Origin: Takifugu bimaculatus
Lineage: Eukaryota > Chordata > Actinopteri > Tetraodontiformes > Tetraodontidae
Length of the DNA: 64,000 nt
Reading direction: 5' to 3'
Assembly: GCA_004026145.2 (NCBI GenBank)
Contig: CP034990.1
Coordinates: forward strand, 17,004,176 to 17,068,175
Shown here piece after piece: positions 11,364 to 25,317 of this stretch. The translations under genes and the position numbers were made by a program. The notes under the pieces are model-generated. The model searched no databases. It saw only the letters and a program-made list of their open reading frames with translations, and was not told the origin of the DNA. Position 1 is the first letter of the stretch. Each line of letters begins with the position of its first letter.

Positions 11364-14110
11364 AATATAAAGTGAACAAAGCCAACACACCACTCGTAAA
11401 TGTACCAGCTACAGTCCCACCTGACCTACTGAAAACTGATGAATGAAGGTCGTCAACTGGAATCAAATAATTCCTCCATCTGACCAATTAGACCTGTGTG
11501 CAGGTCTAAAATGGTCAAACACAAGTGGTATGCACAAGTGGATATGCACAAAGGCAATGATCATTATTTGGCGACTCCACCGTGTTTGTATTTATGAAAG
11601 ACAGGGTGTACTCCTTTTCTCCATTTTTCCTCATTTTCTCTCTCCCACCCATTGCCCCAACACTGTACATATGCTTTCATTGGTAAGGCTCTTTTTTTAT
11701 TGAGAACATGTGGATACGTAGATGTGTGTGGCCTTGGGTGACAGAGAGGTTGGTGATGGGGGTTGTATCCGGGACAGGATTCCTGTCAAGGTGACATCTC
11801 CAGGATTGACAGGATGCTATTCTCTGCTGGAACAGCGTCAGTCAACCTGCCAGCCTCTCTGTGCGACAGCCTCTTACTCCTCTTAATTTGGCCTTTTGTT
11901 GAGCGGTCACAGGGTTACAGGCAACACTCCATGTGGCCATCCTGATAAACTGCACTATAAACCCAAACGCAGTGGGAACTTACGATGATGGATTCTCCTC
12001 GCTGTGATGCAGATATAAATGACCTTTGTCCTCTTTTTCTTTTGTTCCTCTATCTTTCTCTCACCACACAGCTTCGTATTTACCTCTATAACACTCTGTG
12101 CCTTCTGAATCATTAGAACCAGATCTGGGTTTTGTGCTAGTAATGAAATGACCTTTTTTCAGTATGAAATTGGAAAAAAACAACAACTTGGTAACATTTC
12201 GTCTGCACACACATTATAAATCCTTTCTTTTAGTGGCAGTCAAAGACTTGTGTTAAAATGAGATAAGGCTCTGAGTTGACTGAAAGACATTCTAGACCTA
12301 TTGTGTCTGCGCGCTTCTCTTTTCTTCCTTCCTCTCTGTTTTAATGCACTTCCAACAGACAACAGTCCTATGTTAGAGTCCCCATAAAAGTCATGATTGA
12401 AGGCTCTGCTCATGAAAAGGGGAAGTGCGAATGTCTCTCAGTGATTTTTTCCCCCTTTAAGGCCAATTGAATCGCTGATATACATGGGTCTCGTCCACCT
12501 GTATATGAGTTTTGGACTTTAAACACAGCTTCTGGTTCTGCTCTGAAGAGGATCTCCTCTCACTTTGCGTTAATGTACAAGAGCTGGTCCTCAAAAGCTT
12601 CTACAACAGTATGAAAGGGGATGTAAAAGAGAGGCTTGTGGTAATATGGCGTGGCGTAACAGATGATTGACCCACCCTCTCGAGCATGTTCACCAGTACG
12701 CTAGCTTTGACAAATTGGACCCATAGACTCCCCCAAACCCTCCCGGCATTTTGCTCGCACTCACGCAGCAGAGTGTTGGTTGTTTGAATCATACAGACAT
12801 GATGGGATTTCAAAATTCAATCCACTCTCTTCAGGAGGGAAAAGTCCTTTGTGATGCTCGACTCTGAGTATTGTTTCACTGCAGGTCGGTGGAAATAAAG
12901 GTTCCACAGCTGATGTTTTAGGTCTTTGTTCCAGCATGCGTGGCTCTTTCTATTAAAAATATAGACTGGCATTACTTTTTCAAGCAGATTTCTAATGTTC
13001 TTTAATATAAACGTAGAAGATCTTCAGCATGCGTCACCCTGCAAACGAGCATAATAAATGGCTGCGCCTAGCATCTCAAAGACAAGGTGATAAAAATGTC
13101 GTGGCTGAACTAGAGAAGTGCAAAATGGAAAAAAAAAGGAAGTAACACCAGATTCTATCAAGTGTTTACTCTAAAAACGGGACATGCAGCCTGGACTCAG
13201 AGGGAAATGGACAGTAAAAAGTCCTCAGCTTGCAGGTAAATACACCCAATACAGAAGTGAGCCTGAGTGAGACTCTGTGTGTGTGTGTGTGTCCGCGCAC
13301 GTGCATGTAGACAGTTGGTTGTGCTGGCACCAGAGATAGTGAGTGGAGGGGGATGAGGCACTGTATCAAGTTGTGAACATCTGTTCCTCGTAGAAACCGC
13401 AAAGCTGGTGCCGAGGAAATAGAAAGGGTAACTTTAACACTCGCTCTCTATCCCGCCTTCTCTCTCATCATCACCTCTCCTCTCCACCCACACATGCCCT
13501 TCACTTAATTTTTCTTCCCGATTCACTGTTTCTCCACCGTCGCCACCAGTATCTCCTAAAATCTCGCAATTACAATCTCCGCTGCATTGATTTGCTTGCA
13601 GTTGTGTTTCTTTGAGATTAGTTCATTTTATTCGTGGACGATTCAAATCTTCACAGATAGCGAATAATTAAGTGCGAATTAGGCCGGTCACCAAGTCGGT
13701 GAAAACAGGGGAAGTCGAGGAAACATTCTAAATCAATTTTCTGACTTTTTTTCTTCCCAAGCAATTAAGGTGGGCCTTAACGGACCTGGACCAATTCTGT
13801 TTGACCAGAAACTCACAGGACTGACACAGAAACCAACATTGCCAGAGAAAATGGTGAAATATAGCCCGTTCTGAGCTATAGAGGATTAGGATTGGCACAA
13901 AGTTACGGCGTCTGTGATACAGCAGACATGAGCCAAAGCTTTGTAAGGGATTCACTGCACCTTCTCCCTCAAAGTCCCTTTATTTAGTCCTTGCTCCTTT
14001 TCTTCCTCTCTCCATCTCTTTTATTGCCTTCCTCACTCTATCAGGGCTTGCTGTGAGGGTGTGCTAGTGCTGGGTGGCAGTTCCTTATTGTACTGGTCTA
14101 CATAAGAGCG

Positions 14111-14112
<2 letters not shown>

Positions 14113-14165
<53 letters not shown>

Positions 14166-14190
14166 GCGTGTGCGCGCGCGCGCATGTGTG
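14113..14190. repeat. (GT)n followed by alternating GC/GT: Z-DNA-prone tract
   Basis: Pure GT to 14160, then CGTGTGCGTGTGCGCGCGCGCGCATGTGTG. The whole tract is alternating purine-pyrimidine, with the GC core at about 14172-14183. This class of sequence readily adopts left-handed DNA under supercoiling. Confidence 0.95.
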
Positions 14191-17100
14191 CATGGCTGAT
14201 AAGACCCAGGGAGAAGAGCCAGCGTGCCGACATATTCTTGCCACCACAGTTATCGCTCGTCGCAGCTGTGCCTGAGCTCTGCGACATCTGCTCCCTCACA
14301 GGAAGCCTATACTGCAGCTCACAACACCTCTCCCGCTCGCTCTCTAACACACACTAATGCATGCACGCTCTTCCTCCCACATTACTACGACCTCTCCATT
14401 CAATCTGAACACACTGCCGGACCGTCCCTGCCCCGAATACACACACGGCCACATGCACATAATGCTACATTCGATGAAGACAGTGCTGTGCTTATGGTTA
14501 AAATTCAGAATTCCTTTGTGCACACGCGCAGAGATGAATACTTTCGGAGCGGCGGCACCAAAGTTCTACTGGGTTTTTATCACAGAATTACAGCAGGGAT
14601 GCTTATGACTAAGCCTAATTATGGAGGCCTTATCACTGCAACGTTCACAAAGCTCATTACCGCCAAGAGACGGCAGACTCTGCAGGTAATTCACTCTGTT
14701 GGGTATTAGTCTTCACTCCAGCTTACAGTTTCTACATATTTAGAGTCGACAAAAAATGGGCCTTTAATGTCTGATTCTTAATGTATCTCTCTCTTTCCTT
14801 GAACCCTTGACTGATTCAAGTGAAGACTTTCAGCTAACGGCGCTGCTTCGGTGTTTCCGGACTTTGAGAATCAATTACTTTTTTTCCCCTCTACATTTTA
14901 CTCTAAGTGTATTTTTAAAATCCACATTTGGTCTGATGCATTGACTTGACCTCTGTGTGCAGTATGGAGAATGTAACAATGAGACTCCAGGACCTTGTTT
15001 TGTCCCAAACAGCTTCATGGGGAAATCCAGAGGAAGGCTCACACAGCAACCCATCCCACAGTGCCTGAAAGAACTCTTCCCTTCCTTGCTTGTGACACAA
15101 GACAAATATGCCACATTTATCTCTTCTAATGGATAATACTGACTTGCACTTGGTGACCAATTTAACTGGCTTTTCTTAAGGGACAGACAAAATCACTTTG
15201 CACAACTCCGCACATCATCCTCGCACTCAAAACATTTCTTCAGTCATCAGATTTCACATCAAATTGCCATTATAGCATGATGCACTAAGTCAACACAAGC
15301 TGATTAAGCGTCAATCATTCCAAATTAATGAGCAGACTTGACAGCAGTGGGACCCTCCATCACTCATCGCTGCCAGTCTGCTTTCATAAAATAGGTCCTT
15401 TAAGAAGACAAACTCCTACCTTCGCTGTATCTGTAGTGGCTCCTGTTTACCAGACTCGAGTCGAACCTTCCCAGTTGGAGCTGGTGGGCACCTCGTTTGT
15501 CCCTCGGGTTGCGGTGGCTGATCAGCGTGACCGTGGGCACATGTGGAGCGAACGCTGAAGCAGGGGACGTCTCAGCTCTGAGGTCGGCTTTCCTTTGGTG
15601 TTCCGGGTAAACCTCACAAGACATGTTTGTCCTTCAAAATCGCAGCTGCGAATATCTTAATAGCTTCTCAAACTATGTTGTAATGCAAGGACCTTCAAAC
15701 TGAGGATAAGATGTAAATGTTGAGCACGTTACGATGGTGTTCAGGTGCAAGCGGTGCAATAAATAGAAGGCAGTCAGACTCCACAAGTTCCACTATATTA
15801 TACGAGTCTACTGATGGACCGTCTCCTCCTTGTGTCCTTCAGGCATTGTGGTTTCCCTCTGACATGACCTAACAACTTAGTCTTTGGGAGCAGATCACTG
15901 TATGACCCACTGGAACTGCAGGGACAAGGACCTACAACTATAAACAGAGAAAACAAGCAAAAAAAAAAAAATCAAGGTTATTTCCACTTCTGTCTTTCAC
16001 CTCTTCATCATGTTGGTCCTTGTCTTATTCCTGGGTTCCTCAGGTAGTTTAACTACAGTTAATGAACATTAGGGAGCATGTGTTGGATCACATCAGCAGT
16101 CTTCAGTCTTCTTTTGATGCCTCCTTTTACTGGCACTTGGCTCCTGTTTTGGGTAAATCTTCTCTCATCTTTTTCACACAGGTATAACTCTTTGCAGCAG
16201 TGCCTTCCAGCAATAAGTGTGTGTGAAAGAGTGTGTGTCATAGTAGGTCAGCCAGTCTCGTGTCGGTTGGCTGAGGGGCTGTGCTCTCATCGCAACCCTC
16301 CTACAACGCTGCCTGAAAAGAGAAGTGTGTGTTCATGTGGTACACTCAGTATCGGTGTTTGTGCGTGTTGCAGGACGACACTCCCTCCACCCCCACCGAC
16401 GTGCAACAGCTCTGGCTGCTGTGATAGTGGTAGACAGCAGGACCTGGGCCTCCATCTGGGCTTCCTCTGTCAGGAAACAGCTGTTTCTCTCTTCCCTCCT
16501 TCCAGGATCCTCTTCTTCTGTGCACCTTGCTCAGGGGCCAGAGTGATGGTTTCGTTTACCCCAGCTTAAGTCTGAATAATCAAGATGGCCCAATGACCCA
16601 CTGATGCAATCATTTTCTTGAATATATGTATGAATACATTATTGTTTGATGGTGTATTTGATAAAAAGAAAGAAGGAAACTACATTGGCTGAAACAAAGA
16701 AGCAAATGTCATCAACATTATTTGTAGAGAAATGTGTAAATAAAAACTTGATGGCATTGACAAAATTGTGCCTCTTTAAAATCAAAGGAAACAAGCTGTC
16801 TTCTTGGCAATATATAAATATATATATACACACAATTTTTGTCTTTACAATTAGCGAAATCAAAGCAAACACTCCAAAGCTGGGACAGCTGAAAGCAGCT
16901 TTCAGGTGAGCTCACGTAACACATTTGCCGTCACCTTCTTGACTTCTGACCCTGACCTCTAAGGACTCATTAACCCAGGATTCTGGTGAAGTGGTCTTTG
17001 AATATGACAACACACACATACACGTACACACACGAGCCAGTGCAACAAACCTTTCACTGCTGGCTTCCACCTAATTTCCAGGTCATGGCCATGAAGTCAG

Positions 17101-18325
17101 TACGTCAATATCGCAGCAAATTTATGTGTAACCCCAAACCAAGGTGCTGACAACTTCCGGCACCAGTCAGTCAAGTCAGTTAGACCACAAATAATGAGTG
17201 AAATACCAGTGTTTGGGCTTGCATATGTACAAAAACAATCCCGCAAACACATACGCAAACATAACGCTCGCATATTTTTGTGTGTTGAGAGAAGTGAGAG
17301 AGGATGTGAACACACAGATGTGCCATGCGCCTGGTGAAACCAACACGCACGGTCATCAGCAGTGAGGAAGTGAGACAAGAGTATGTTCCTCTCAATCTTT
17401 GGGTGTCAAACAGAGAGCGATGGGGGGTATTTATCCCTGTATAAATCCAGGATGCTGCTAAGAATTTAGATAGCATTTGCGTAATCAGTAAGTTCACCCC
17501 ACATCGCTCTGTTAAATATCCTAAAATGTCCATAAATCTTTACAACAGTCACAGTAAAGTTACGATTTAAATTCCTGGAGAGCTCAATAACCCGATTGAT
17601 TAAATGAAGAAACCTTGTAAGTACGATACTGAAGAAAACGACAATGAATGAAATCAACTGCTCGGCAGAAACAGGTGGCAGGGCAGCCCTTTATAATACA
17701 AAGAGAATGAATACGCAACGAACCGGTCTGCTTGCGGTGCAATTGACAAACATGAAAGTGTTTGAAGTTCACACTATGTGAAACCATGTCTCCGGTTCCG
17801 AGTATCAGTTATTTTCCAGTTCACACGAAAAGACCGAGAGGTGAGACGTCACGCTGTTTCTAAAAAAAGTCCTTTTTCTTCTCGTTTTTACCTGTCATAA
17901 TATAAGGAGGGAGGAACGTCACTCATACGATCACTTCGCACTTAATCAACCTCAGAGCAGACCTGAGCTTTTGATTTAAAAAAAAGAAGAAAACTATTTC
18001 AAAATTTCTACATCCTCATCACATTTTCAGGAATCAAATGAGTATTTCATAACAAACTACAGCTTTATTTTAATGTGTCAATATTTTCTCATAAGCCTAA
18101 TTGGTGACTCCATTGAAGGCCAATCTGGCTCTGATCTGGGCTTTTGTCAACAGGCTAAAACATTTGCCAAGAGTGACAGATTGTACTAAAAGTCATGTAG
18201 CGTTAAACAGACTTCACATTAATTAACTTCTTTTTCCCCTCACACTGGAAACATGCCTGCTCGCGCTGTGTTCCTCCCACTGTCCATAAATGTGCACGCT
18301 TAATTAGCGACTCTGAACTGCTCGT

Positions 18326-18445
18326 GGGCATGTGAATGGTGTGTGTATCATCTGTGTGACCTGTCCAGGTGTATTCTCACCCAGTGGCTGCTGGGATAGG
18401 ATCCAGCACCCCCTGCAACTTCTGATGGGGATAAATGGCGTTCAA
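18326..18445 (+). mobile_element. L2-type LINE fragment, 3' end (sense orientation)
   Basis: The stretch carries the characteristic 3'-terminal segment of fish L2-like non-LTR retrotransposons. It reads GTGAATGGTGTGTG, then GACCTGTCCAGGTGTATTCT, then GCTGGGATAGGATCCAGCAC and CCCCTGCAACTTCTGATGGGG. The family usually ends in a GGATAA-type tail, here diverged to GGATAAATGG. There is no ORF2 sequence upstream, so this is a 5'-truncated dead copy. Recognition rests on the well-known tail consensus from memory; alignment to a repeat library would settle the subfamily. Confidence 0.8.
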
Positions 18446-18649
18446 TAAAAGATTTATTCACAGATAATTATCATCATAACGTTACCTTTAGCGCGCTTTA
18501 CATAAACAAAGATAAAAATCAACCCACGAAATCAACTCAATTTATCAATTAACCGTTGACATGCATCACACTCAGTGGTGAGTTAAAAATAGATTATCAA
18601 CTATACACTGTACCTGCACAGTAACCTGTCCCTGTTTCCATCCATGTAT

Positions 18650-18650
<1 letters not shown>

Positions 18651-18732
<82 letters not shown>
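18651..18732. repeat. (CA)n microsatellite, about 41 units
   Basis: Uninterrupted CA dinucleotides, among the longest pure arrays in the window. Reads as Cys-Val or Thr-His in translation, which accounts for the spurious frame on the minus strand. Confidence 0.98.
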
Positions 18733-18734
<2 letters not shown>

Positions 18735-18943
18735 TATGTTATGTGTTATAGAAGCCTGTGCTCCTTTGCCCCCTCCTCTCAAATGTTGGCAGGTATAGAA
18801 TGAGTTTTTGGGTAGGGAGAGATAATGATTCCCCCATAATCACCAGAGGCCAGCTCTGGTTCTGGCAGGTGCTATCACAGAAGCGACCCAGTGGTGCCTT
18901 CTCCCCTGAGATGAGGTCAGGAGGATGATGGGGGGAGAATGGG

Positions 18944-18945
<2 letters not shown>

Positions 18946-19002
<57 letters not shown>
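18946..19002. repeat. (GA)n microsatellite
   Basis: Pure GA repeats, about 28 units. Homopurine-homopyrimidine tracts of this kind can form triplex (H-) DNA. Confidence 0.98.
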
Positions 19003-19003
<1 letters not shown>

Positions 19004-20035
19004 ACGAAGTGGGAAAGGAGGAGAGAACTGGGGAGAGAGGGGCAAAACATGCTTTACAGGCGAGTGGCTAGCCTCGTCTTATCTCCCCCCAGCGGCTGCC
19101 GCTACTGGCTTCCAGATGCGATGGGCTAGAGCAGCCGTGTCAAAGAGATCCCTCTATCAATGACATACAGGCTCCCCTCACCAAATACAGATCCAGCAGC
19201 ACGACACACCAGGACTTCATTATAACTCACATCAGCATGCAGGAGAGAATTAAAATAACTAGCAACTTTGTCGGCGTATCAAAAATGCAGAGGAACAACA
19301 CACTTTTCTTTCTAGACTCCATTAACTGTCCTATTATTAAGTAAGCACAATTCCTGAATGCCACTGAAAAGAAGTTCTTCCACTGTGTCGGTCGCAGTGT
19401 AGGCTGAATGTAACCTTTCACTGGGAACACTAAAAGGAACGCATGTGAAAGTCAGCAGTTGGGACAGCTGGCATCTGGCGATGAGAAACCTGCCATATGG
19501 ACTCGTCTACCTGGGAGACACATGGCCACCGTTTACTGGCTGAACTCCTCAACCCTGCAGCCATCAGTATAGCCTTCGGAGGAAACACTCACTGCGGGGT
19601 TGTTCCAGATTTAGAGGCACTTAAAGGCTTTACTTCTTATAGGGCTGATGATTTTAACCACAGTTTATATGTCCACAACCTTAAGAGAACTGGTGGAAAT
19701 GGGGGGAAATAGATTAAATTGTGCTTTGTCCAAAAGGAGGAGATTCAGACTTGTTAGAGTGGTTTTCATACAGTTAACACACTTTGTTGCCAACAGGGTA
19801 AAGTGATTATAATTATATAATTATAATACCTATCTGCAATTTATTCAAATATCTGCATTTTACCTTCTTTTTTTTAAACCCAGATCTATTTTACTTGCTC
19901 CTGGGATCTAACTCCAAGTGAGGGCCATGGCTGAGGATCTTGGAAGCAATGTATAAGCTACAGAGTTAGCATGTTGATTATGAACACCTTTGATGTCATT
20001 ACTTTCTGGTGATCTAGGAAAGACTTTCGATTGAA

Positions 20036-20058
20036 GGGGGGGGGGGGGGGGGGGGGGG
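20036..20058 (+). repeat. Poly-G run, 23 nt
   Basis: Uninterrupted G. The length is likely to be unreliable in any sequencing technology. Confidence 0.95.
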
Positions 20059-22139
20059 TTGTATCGAGCACGATCCTTGGACGGTAAGGAATTTGGTCAC
20101 CTATGAGCAATGCAGACCTACTGTATGTTTATAGAGCAAACAAACCACCTCGCACCCAAACTGTGTGAACAAACGGATGTGGAGAACTGCCAGCAGGAAC
20201 TGTGTCATGACATTTGCCTGTGCTGCAGCACTCAAACAGTTAAGTTCTCGGTCAATAAGACTGTCTGTGGTTGAGGAGGCCAACCAGAACACTGCCTCTT
20301 CTTGACTTGCAACGTCAAGTTTTTAAAGGCCAGGTTTTAGTTTTTCATTTGAAATCCTTCATACTGGTGTACGCCCAACAATTTAGTAGTTTACTTAGTA
20401 TATAAACTGTAACCTTAACTGTTCCAAGTTGCAAAACTTCAAAAACGGTTGTAGGTTTTTTTTCCTCTAAGCCTTGTTACTATTCTGTTTAATCTGCTGA
20501 GACAAACAAGAATTATTACAGTTGTGTTGGCTACAAATAACTGCCAGACTAAGCATTAGCCATATTGTTAATGCTGTAATTACTGTTATGTCCTCCATAT
20601 CTTGGCCTGCAAAATATTGTACAGTTCAGCAAACACCTCACTTTTTGAAAGGTCCAACAGTAAACCAGGAAACTTCAACACGAACCGGATCACTGAATCA
20701 TTGACCTTCTGCTGACAACAAAGGGTGAAAATGCTCAGTGTGCAAAAAAAAAAAAAAGAACTCAAAGTAATTAAAAAGAAAAAAAACCTTGGTATTATAC
20801 TTGCAAACTGCTTCCATCTATCATGAGAAGTGCTAGACAAATAAGTCAGTCGAGGCTTGTTCACCTTCCCTCTCGGTGGTGTTTTTAGAATACACACCTG
20901 TTTGGCACAGACAGCATTAGAAAAACCTCCAGCTCCTAACAGAACTCTATAAGTTAAACCGTCCCCATCTGTCACAGTTGAGCTCCACGCAGATGCACAC
21001 TGAGTGCCTCCTCTCCCTTATCCTTCCTACAGCAGACTTGGCACTCATTCAAGAACTGTCAAAGCACACCTGCTAAATTAAGCTGGTTCTCATACCGGGC
21101 GCAGACGCGAGCTCCTGGAACGAGCGGTGCGTACAAACGTGCACAGGCGGCTGCACATGGTCATGCATGCACAGTACACTCGCTGTGATAATAAACTGAC
21201 GTGGGCTGATAGGGTTCAAAGCAATGTTGTTGAGTTGTATAGTTAATGTTGGAAACCGGCGTGTCTAAATCCTCGTATTCATAATCTTAATTTTTGTAGC
21301 GGTTGAAAAGGTTCTGTTTTAACACTACTTCAAGGACACTACGTGCAAATCAACTGAAAACAAAGAGAAAAATGTGTTAAAGTGAAAAGAAAATTGAACC
21401 TGATGTCAAAGTAAATAAAATCTTGTGGCCCTAAACTTTAAACACGAGTCCGTACGTATCTCTTGATCTTGACCCCCTTAAAACAAGGCCTCACCCCGCC
21501 TTTTTTGGCTTGTGGCATGCACAGCCGCTGAGTTGCTCTAAATAGGTGCCACTTTGAATTGGAGACAGATGGAAACGAAGGTTCCCCACAGAGTGGTTCC
21601 CCCGCAGCTGTGCCATGTACCCGGTGCAAGCGAGTGATGACAGCTCAGCGAGGGTGCGCCCAGAGATACGGGAGAAAGCACCATCTTGGCCTCACTCTCT
21701 CCCTTACAGACGCACAAACGCATTTGCACACCGGGCCAAGGTGCAAATAGGAAGGGTGTTAGCTCCAATAGCAGCCTCTAGGAATGTGAAAGTAGAGATT
21801 TAAGTGAGGAGACAAGCGATAGACTGCTCCAAGACATCATGTTTCCACTGCTCCATGATAACAAAGAAAAAACATACAAACTGCTACAAACAGGTCATAT
21901 ACATTAGCTATTAGCAGACTCTGATGTCTAAATTGCACAGTATTTCGTAAAGTCTTGACACCTATTGACAATCATTGTAGCTAATCTGTCATTTTTTAAA
22001 TTACAGAACTCTAAACAAAAATCAGTAGACTAAATCTTTATAAATTGATTTTAATTAATTACATAGCTAAATCCAAAAAATTTGATCAAACTTGATTATA
22101 TAATATTTTAAGAGACAGATCATGTGTTTTCATTCCATT

Positions 22140-23060
22140 TAGAACCTTCACTGTGTCCCTTTTGCGAAGTACAGTGAAAGCTTACTCTCCCAGGTCAATG
22201 ACACTGTAATTTGGCTCAAAATGTTCCAGTTTTGAGGCTGTGGGTATACGAGAAGGATGTATATAGCTAAGGGGAGATCAAGACCTTTGGAATTTACCTG
22301 GAGCTAATTAGCCTTGTCTAGCTGCCTGACATATTGTGTTTAGGGTCATGTATATTTCATGAGCAAAGCCTTCCTGTAAAGGTCATTGTGGAAAATTCAA
22401 ATGTAGAGACACACTTTTTCATCATGTCTATTTGTTTGAATTATTGGCATATCATTTGGACCAAATGCAAGCTATGACAGTGCACTGAAGGTTGTTAGCG
22501 TGTTTGGAATCGTTGGAATTAGCATATCCTTTTTTCTACTAATTGAAGATACCTTGGATTACTTTCTGCATATCCCTGCGTGTGATCATGTTTCTGTCAG
22601 TTTTGTGCTGAGGGGGATGAATGGTGTGGAGAGATTAGGGTGAGATTCGGAAAGTTTCAGAGTGCTGCTGCTCATTAGAGCTGTATTTTACACATAGAAA
22701 GCAGTCGAGGGAGTACTTCTGTTTGATCTGCTTTGCATAAACCAATCCAGTCTAACCCAGCTAGTGAGGAAAAATCAATTAAATTCCCTGTAATTGGGCT
22801 GACAGTGCACTCCAAAGCAGAACAACAATCAATATTAAAGATGAAAAATGAAGCCAAAGGGCATCTCATGCCATTGATTTGCACAGAGAGGAGGTGGGAT
22901 CCAAATATTATTGCCACATAGGAATATGAGCTATTGAGCTCTGTAATGTTGTTATTGTCTAAGGATTGAAATGGATAGGTTGGAAGTGAGTATGGGCTGA
23001 CAGCATCAATTAAGGTGCACTGATCTGTAAACAGACTTGGGTCAAGCATTATTCCCAAAT
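22140..23060. promoter_or_regulatory. Repeat-free complex block, candidate conserved non-coding cluster
   Basis: Some 900 nt without a microsatellite or homopolymer. It carries several AATTA/TAATT cores, GATA-like and TTTGAATTATTGG motifs, and TTTCATGAGCAAAGCC. No frame looks coding. Blocks like this in a microsatellite-rich fish desert often prove conserved across teleosts, but that cannot be shown here. Confidence 0.25.
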
Positions 23061-23235
23061 ACTTTCTGTGCTTTGTTTATTTTTCTTTGCAGCCATAAAG
23101 TGTGCTTCAAATTCACCCAGTGATTCTTCATTCCAACCTCAGTATTCTGTTCCTAGGTTTGACAATGTGTTTGGGTAAATGAGTGGTCATGGAAGAGAAG
23201 GGCAGAGTAACAGCTGCAGTCTGTGACACACCAAG

Positions 23236-23345
23236 GGATGGATGGATGGATGGAGGATGGATGGATGGATGCATGGATGGATGGATGGATGGATGGATGG
23301 ATGGATGGATGGATGGATGGATGGATGGATGGATGGATGGATGGA
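23236..23345. repeat. (GGAT)n tetranucleotide array
   Basis: About 27 units of GGAT with two interruptions (GGAGGAT near 23252, GCATGG near 23271). Produces Met-Asp-Gly-Trp and Ser-Ile-His-Pro repeat frames on the two strands, which are not genes. Confidence 0.98.
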
Positions 23346-25303
23346 CAAATAGTAAACATGCTGCAGATGGTGGCGGTTGCAGCGTTCTGTGTGGTTTAAC
23401 AGTTGTTTCCAGCATCCCTGATGGTCGCCAGATCAATAGTCTTGGACACAAACCATGATCGTGCGATAATGTTTCCAGCCAGGATCCTCTCCACTGTTCC
23501 GCTGTAAATCAAAAACTTAATGTAGCCCAGGAAATTAGATAATTAATGAGCTATTAGCATCCAGAGAGGGAAAACACCCTCCAGCCCTGAGAGTCTTCCA
23601 TCCCCGCAGCCATAACCCACTCTTTCCACCTCTTGTGTCCTCTCCTGCCTGTCAGCTTATCAGGTTCCAGGCAGACACTCTGATCAGGGTTGCTAGGTGC
23701 TACCCAGATGTTTGTTTGCTTCTTATCCCTCCTTGTGGCGTTGCATGCAGCATAGCGAGCCTGAAGCCCCTCGGTGTACCCTGTGTGGAGGAGAGAGATA
23801 AAATAAACAGTCCATGAAGATTGAAGTCAGAGAAGAGGCAGTCGTCACCAGAACAATGTGAATGCCCTTCCCTCCAGAGAGGAGACAGTCAGACCCTAAT
23901 GGAACAGAAAAAGTTCCAGTCATGGGTGTCCCACCTCATTTTCCTCACGTTTTCATTGACCTGTTGACTTCCAGACCTACTTTTCACCTTTTCATTTGCC
24001 AGGAGAGTTTCACCATGTTGTCAATGGAGAGGTAGAAAAATATCTTTGGCAATATTAACTGTACTTTCTTGGTATGAATTTAAAATTCCAAAGTTAACAG
24101 TTAAATGAGCATTAATGATCTCAATGCAATCAAAGTTTTGAACAAGGTTTTCCCGGTGATGACTCCCCCCGCTGCATACGGCATCGAGCAGTGACCTCAT
24201 CACGCATTAGCTATTTAAGCTATTTGCTCCTTGATGGACAAATCCGTGTCTGCAACTTCATGTACCGGAAAAGGTCAGGGGGGAAAAAAAACCCACAAAA
24301 GGACACAAAAATGAAATGAAAAAGAAGGAAACACTGGCACAGAAAGGCAAAGAGACAGCACAGACTGTAGTAGAGGGAGGGAGGAGAAGGAAGAAGCGAG
24401 TAAATAGTCAGCAGCTCTAATAGGAATATCAAACCAGTGAAAGGTAAACAGGCTTCTCCGGGCAGATACAAAGGGAATGTGGCGGCTTTGAGAGAGCTGG
24501 AGTGCCGGCACGCCACTGTGGCACCGCGATAACGGCCCCGGGCCTGCCTGCATCCCAGAGATAAGGCCGAGCACTGGCATGTGTCGCCCCTGATCCCAAT
24601 TTCACAGTCAATATTCATCCAGCCCGACAAACAAGCAACATTTAAGATAAAAAATAAATATAGAGTCCTTCTGCTATTATCTTCTGTTTATTAATCTGCA
24701 CACAGCACCCACTGCCTTTTAAATAGTAGTAAACACCCAGCCCTCCCCTCCATGCTCCCCCCTCCTCTGTCAAACCCCCTCCCCTTCCCTCCTTCCAGGC
24801 ACTCCACTCCTCCTCCCAGTCCCCCCTTTCTCATCTCCCCCCCTGTCATCCTGCACATCTGGGGATTTGCATGGCTTCGCTCATTCTTCTGCGATGGCTG
24901 GAGGCATATGTGTCTTTGCATGTGCGTGTGTGTGTGTGTGTGTAAGTCTCATACACCTGCATATGCATATATACATAATGTTGTTCCCAGATCTCCCTCA
25001 GATATGACAGATCTTATAGAAATGGCTGTAAAGACTCTATTCCCCTGCCCTGTTGCAGCAGCAGGTGTGTTTCAAGCATCTTTGTGAATGATGTTTTCAC
25101 ACTCGCACGTTCACATTTTCCGTCTGGCCCCAGCTGTGGACTCGAGCCCCTCTCCCCTTCCCTCTTTGCATTCTCCATCCCTCACCTGGCACACACAGAC
25201 GCCATGACGACAAGACAGACTAAGAAGTGAAAAATGTAAAAAGAAAATGTAAAAAGGTTGTTTTTATCATTGAATATACAACAAACTGGGTTTATAATGG
25301 TTT

Positions 25304-25317
25304 GGGGGGGGGGGGGG
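25304..25317 (+). repeat. Poly-G run, 14 nt
   Basis: Uninterrupted G after TTT. Confidence 0.9.

Larger units (their letters stand above)
10860..18325. other. Intergenic block, no gene seen
   Basis: Between the CpG island and the L2 fragment. It holds (CA)n at 11331-11363, (GT)n at 13275-13292, the long GT/GC tract at 14113-14190, a poly-A run near 15959, and otherwise unique AT-rich sequence. A plus-strand frame over about 14460-14690 ends near a CAG/GTAATT donor-like site but matches no family I know. Confidence 0.6.

Noticed and set aside
14033..14350. Thr-His repeat frame on minus and Cys-Val frame on plus
   Set aside because: Translation of the GT/CA microsatellite at 14113-14190.
14460..14696. 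Protein-like plus frame ending in CTGCAG/GTAATT
   Set aside because: Donor is only moderate, no acceptor upstream (a CA tract lies there instead), and no family match.
23236..23345. Regular short direct repeats considered as a CRISPR array
   Set aside because: Units are 4 bp with no unique spacers; the genome is eukaryotic.
23128..23458. Ser-Ile-His-Pro and Met-Asp-Gly-Trp repeat frames that look like a repeat protein
   Set aside because: They are the two strands of the GGAT tetranucleotide array.
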